Shown here piece after piece: positions 62,769 through 64,000 of a DNA stretch of 64,000 bases (positions are counted from its first letter, which is position 1; every line of letters starts with the position of its first letter). Both the position numbers and the translations under genes were made by a program. The notes under the pieces were generated by a model. That model was not told the origin of the DNA. It saw nothing but the letters and a program-made list of their open reading frames with translations, and ran no database searches. The stretch comes from Microvirga lotononidis (GTDB lineage: Bacteria > Pseudomonadota > Alphaproteobacteria > Rhizobiales > Beijerinckiaceae), in assembly GCF_034627025.1 (NCBI RefSeq), contig NZ_CP141048.1, forward strand, positions 186,001 to 250,000, in the 5' to 3' direction.

Positions 62769-64000
62769 ATGAAGGGGGACGACCGAATGGATCAGCACCG
62801 TCGTGGATCGCAGAGCGCATCGCCGCGCCCGGCCGAACCGCCATCGGTTGCCGAGATCGTCAATTCGGGCGATCCCTTCTCCGTTCTCGGGCCCCACGAG
62901 ATTTCACCCGGCCAATGGGAGATCCGCGCCATCGTTCCGGATGTCGACGCCGTGACGGTGCTCGACCGCGATGGACAGACCGTTCTGGCTCCGATGGAGC
63001 GGATGCCTCCGGACGGCCTTCTCGTCGCCTCGTTCCATGCCTCCGAGCGGCCCGATTACAGGCTGCGGATCGAGCGGCACAGCATCGTGGAAATCCGACA
63101 CGACCCCTACAGCTTCGGCACCTTCCTGTCCCACGACGATCTGGTGCGGATCGGCGATCCGACGAGCGATGCGGTCTATACGAAGCTCGGGGCGCATTTT
63201 CTGGACCTCGGAGGCATTCAAGGTTTCCTGTTCACCGTCTGGGCGCCCAATGCCCGCCGGGTCAGCGTGGTGGGCGACTTCAATTCCTGGGACGGTCGCT
63301 GCCACCTCATGCGCCGCCGTCACGAAGGCGGGATCTGGGAGCTGTTCATTCCTGACATCGCGCCGGAGCAGCGCTACAAGTTCGAGATCATCGGCCTGCA
63401 CGGCAACCTCCTCGCGCTGAAAGCCGACCCCATCGCCTTTGCCGCGGAACATCCGCCGGAAACGGCCTCCATCCTCAAGAGCGCTCCCAGCTTCGACTGG
63501 CAGGATTCGGAGTGGATGAAGTCGCGCGCCGGTGAAAACCACCGCAAGGCGCCGATGTCGATCTACGAGTGCCATCTGGGCTCATGGTCGCGCGTCCCCG
63601 AAGAAGGCAACCGCTATCTGACCTATCGCGAATTGGCCGTGCGGCTCATTCCTTATGTGAAGGATCTCGGCTTCACGCATATCGAGCTTCTGCCGATCAC
63701 GGAATATCCGTTCGACGGTTCATGGGGCTATCAGCCGATCTCGGTATATGCGCCGACGAGCCGGTTCGGCACGCCGGAGGATTTCGCCGCTTTCGTGGAA
63801 GCGGCGCACGCGGCCGGCATCGGCGTCATCCTCGACTGGGTGCCGGCGCATTTCCCGAACGATCCGCACGGATTGTCCTATTTCGACGGTACGCATCTCT
63901 ACGAACATGCCGATCCGCGGCTGGGATTCCATCAGGATTGGGGCACCTATATCTACAATTTCGAGCGCCGGGAGGTGATGAGCTTCCTCGTGGCGAATGC
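62769..64000 (+). CDS. glgB: 1,4-alpha-glucan branching enzyme (3' end cut by window)
   Basis: About 410 residues visible, running off the window. After a roughly 35-residue variable N-terminus come SVAEIVNSGDPFSVLGPHEI, the first N-module typical of long GlgB proteins. The CBM48 domain follows (FTVWAPNARRVSVVGDFNSWDGR near residue 165), then the start of the GH13 barrel (IYECHLGSWSRVPEEGNRYL, HIELLPITEYPFDGSWGYQ, YAPTSRFGTPEDF, ILDWVPAHF). The catalytic Asp/Glu residues lie beyond base 64000. ATG 62769 has AGGGA upstream; ATG 62787 with GGGGGA upstream is equally possible. It follows malQ-treY by 125 bases. Confidence 0.94.
   Translation, partial: MKGDDRMDQHRRGSQSASPRPAEPPSVAEIVNSGDPFSVLGPHEISPGQWEIRAIVPDVDAVTVLDRDGQTVLAPMERMPPDGLLVASFHASERPDYRLRIERHSIVEIRHDPYSFGTFLSHDDLVRIGDPTSDAVYTKLGAHFLDLGGIQGFLFTVWAPNARRVSVVGDFNSWDGRCHLMRRRHEGGIWELFIPDIAPEQRYKFEIIGLHGNLLALKADPIAFAAEHPPETASILKSAPSFDWQDSEWMKSRAGENHRKAPMSIYECHLGSWSRVPEEGNRYLTYRELAVRLIPYVKDLGFTHIELLPITEYPFDGSWGYQPISVYAPTSRFGTPEDFAAFVEAAHAAGIGVILDWVPAHFPNDPHGLSYFDGTHLYEHADPRLGFHQDWGTYIYNFERREVMSFLVAN

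Noticed and set aside
1..64000. CRISPR arrays, tRNA/rRNA genes, IS elements and prophage genes
   Set aside because: No regularly spaced repeats, no cloverleaf or rRNA-like sequence recognised, and no transposase, integrase or phage structural motifs seen.

Overview
The window is about 64 kb of GC-rich, densely coding chromosomal DNA with many ATGA/TGATG gene overlaps. Gene families, a GGAAC-N16-CGTT promoter of the alphaproteobacterial general-stress type, a urtABCDE-urease operon and Rhizobiales-style intergenic palindromes all point to an alphaproteobacterium of the order Rhizobiales (Hyphomicrobiales). The Microvirga/Methylobacterium/Bosea lineage is my best guess, but the genus cannot be fixed from sequence reading alone. 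I saw no rRNA, tRNA, CRISPR array, insertion sequence or phage genes.

Layout. 1-5343: oligopeptide ABC importer (SBP with truncated 5' end, two permeases, double ATPase). 5385-12695: single genes for a LigD-like repair protein with no ligase domain, a glutathione S-transferase, a PPK2 polyphosphate kinase, a secreted DUF218 protein, a universal stress protein, an SMP-30 lactonase-like protein and an EamA exporter. 12803-17637: complete branched-chain amino-acid-type (HAAT) importer of unknown substrate. 17702-19883: GreB-like factor, a block of palindromic repeats, and a PAS-PAS-GGDEF diguanylate cyclase.

20168-33965: the most coherent catabolic island. One strand encodes 2-aminobenzoate (anthranilate)-CoA ligase, a fused FAD-monooxygenase/old-yellow-enzyme (2-aminobenzoyl-CoA monooxygenase/reductase type), SDR dehydrogenase, MarR regulator, enoyl-CoA hydratase, acyl-CoA dehydrogenase and RidA. 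Divergently there is a second HAAT importer and a kynurenine-formamidase-like hydrolase. Near-identical AT-rich palindromes (TTTTAA[G/T]CTTAAAATAAT) lie upstream of the monooxygenase gene and in the divergent promoter region; they are good candidates for the MarR operators.

33992-42687: a small hypothetical, an Mfd-like translocase, an L,D-transpeptidase, two small hypotheticals, SelO and a secreted Gly/Asn/Ser-rich protein. 42803-53904: a long minus-strand run urtA-B-C-D-E, ureD, a fused ureA-ureB, ureC-E-F-G and a HupE/UreJ nickel permease, with a sigma-54-type promoter (GG-N10-GC) in front of urtA. It therefore couples urea import, nickel supply and hydrolysis, probably under nitrogen control.

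54184-64000: storage and osmoprotectant carbohydrate genes. glgA is on the minus strand. Divergent from it are treZ, a 1619-residue fusion of 4-alpha-glucanotransferase (MalQ) with maltooligosyltrehalose synthase (TreY), and a glgB cut by the window end. The general-stress-type promoter lies in front of treZ, linking trehalose production from glycogen-type glucans to stress control.
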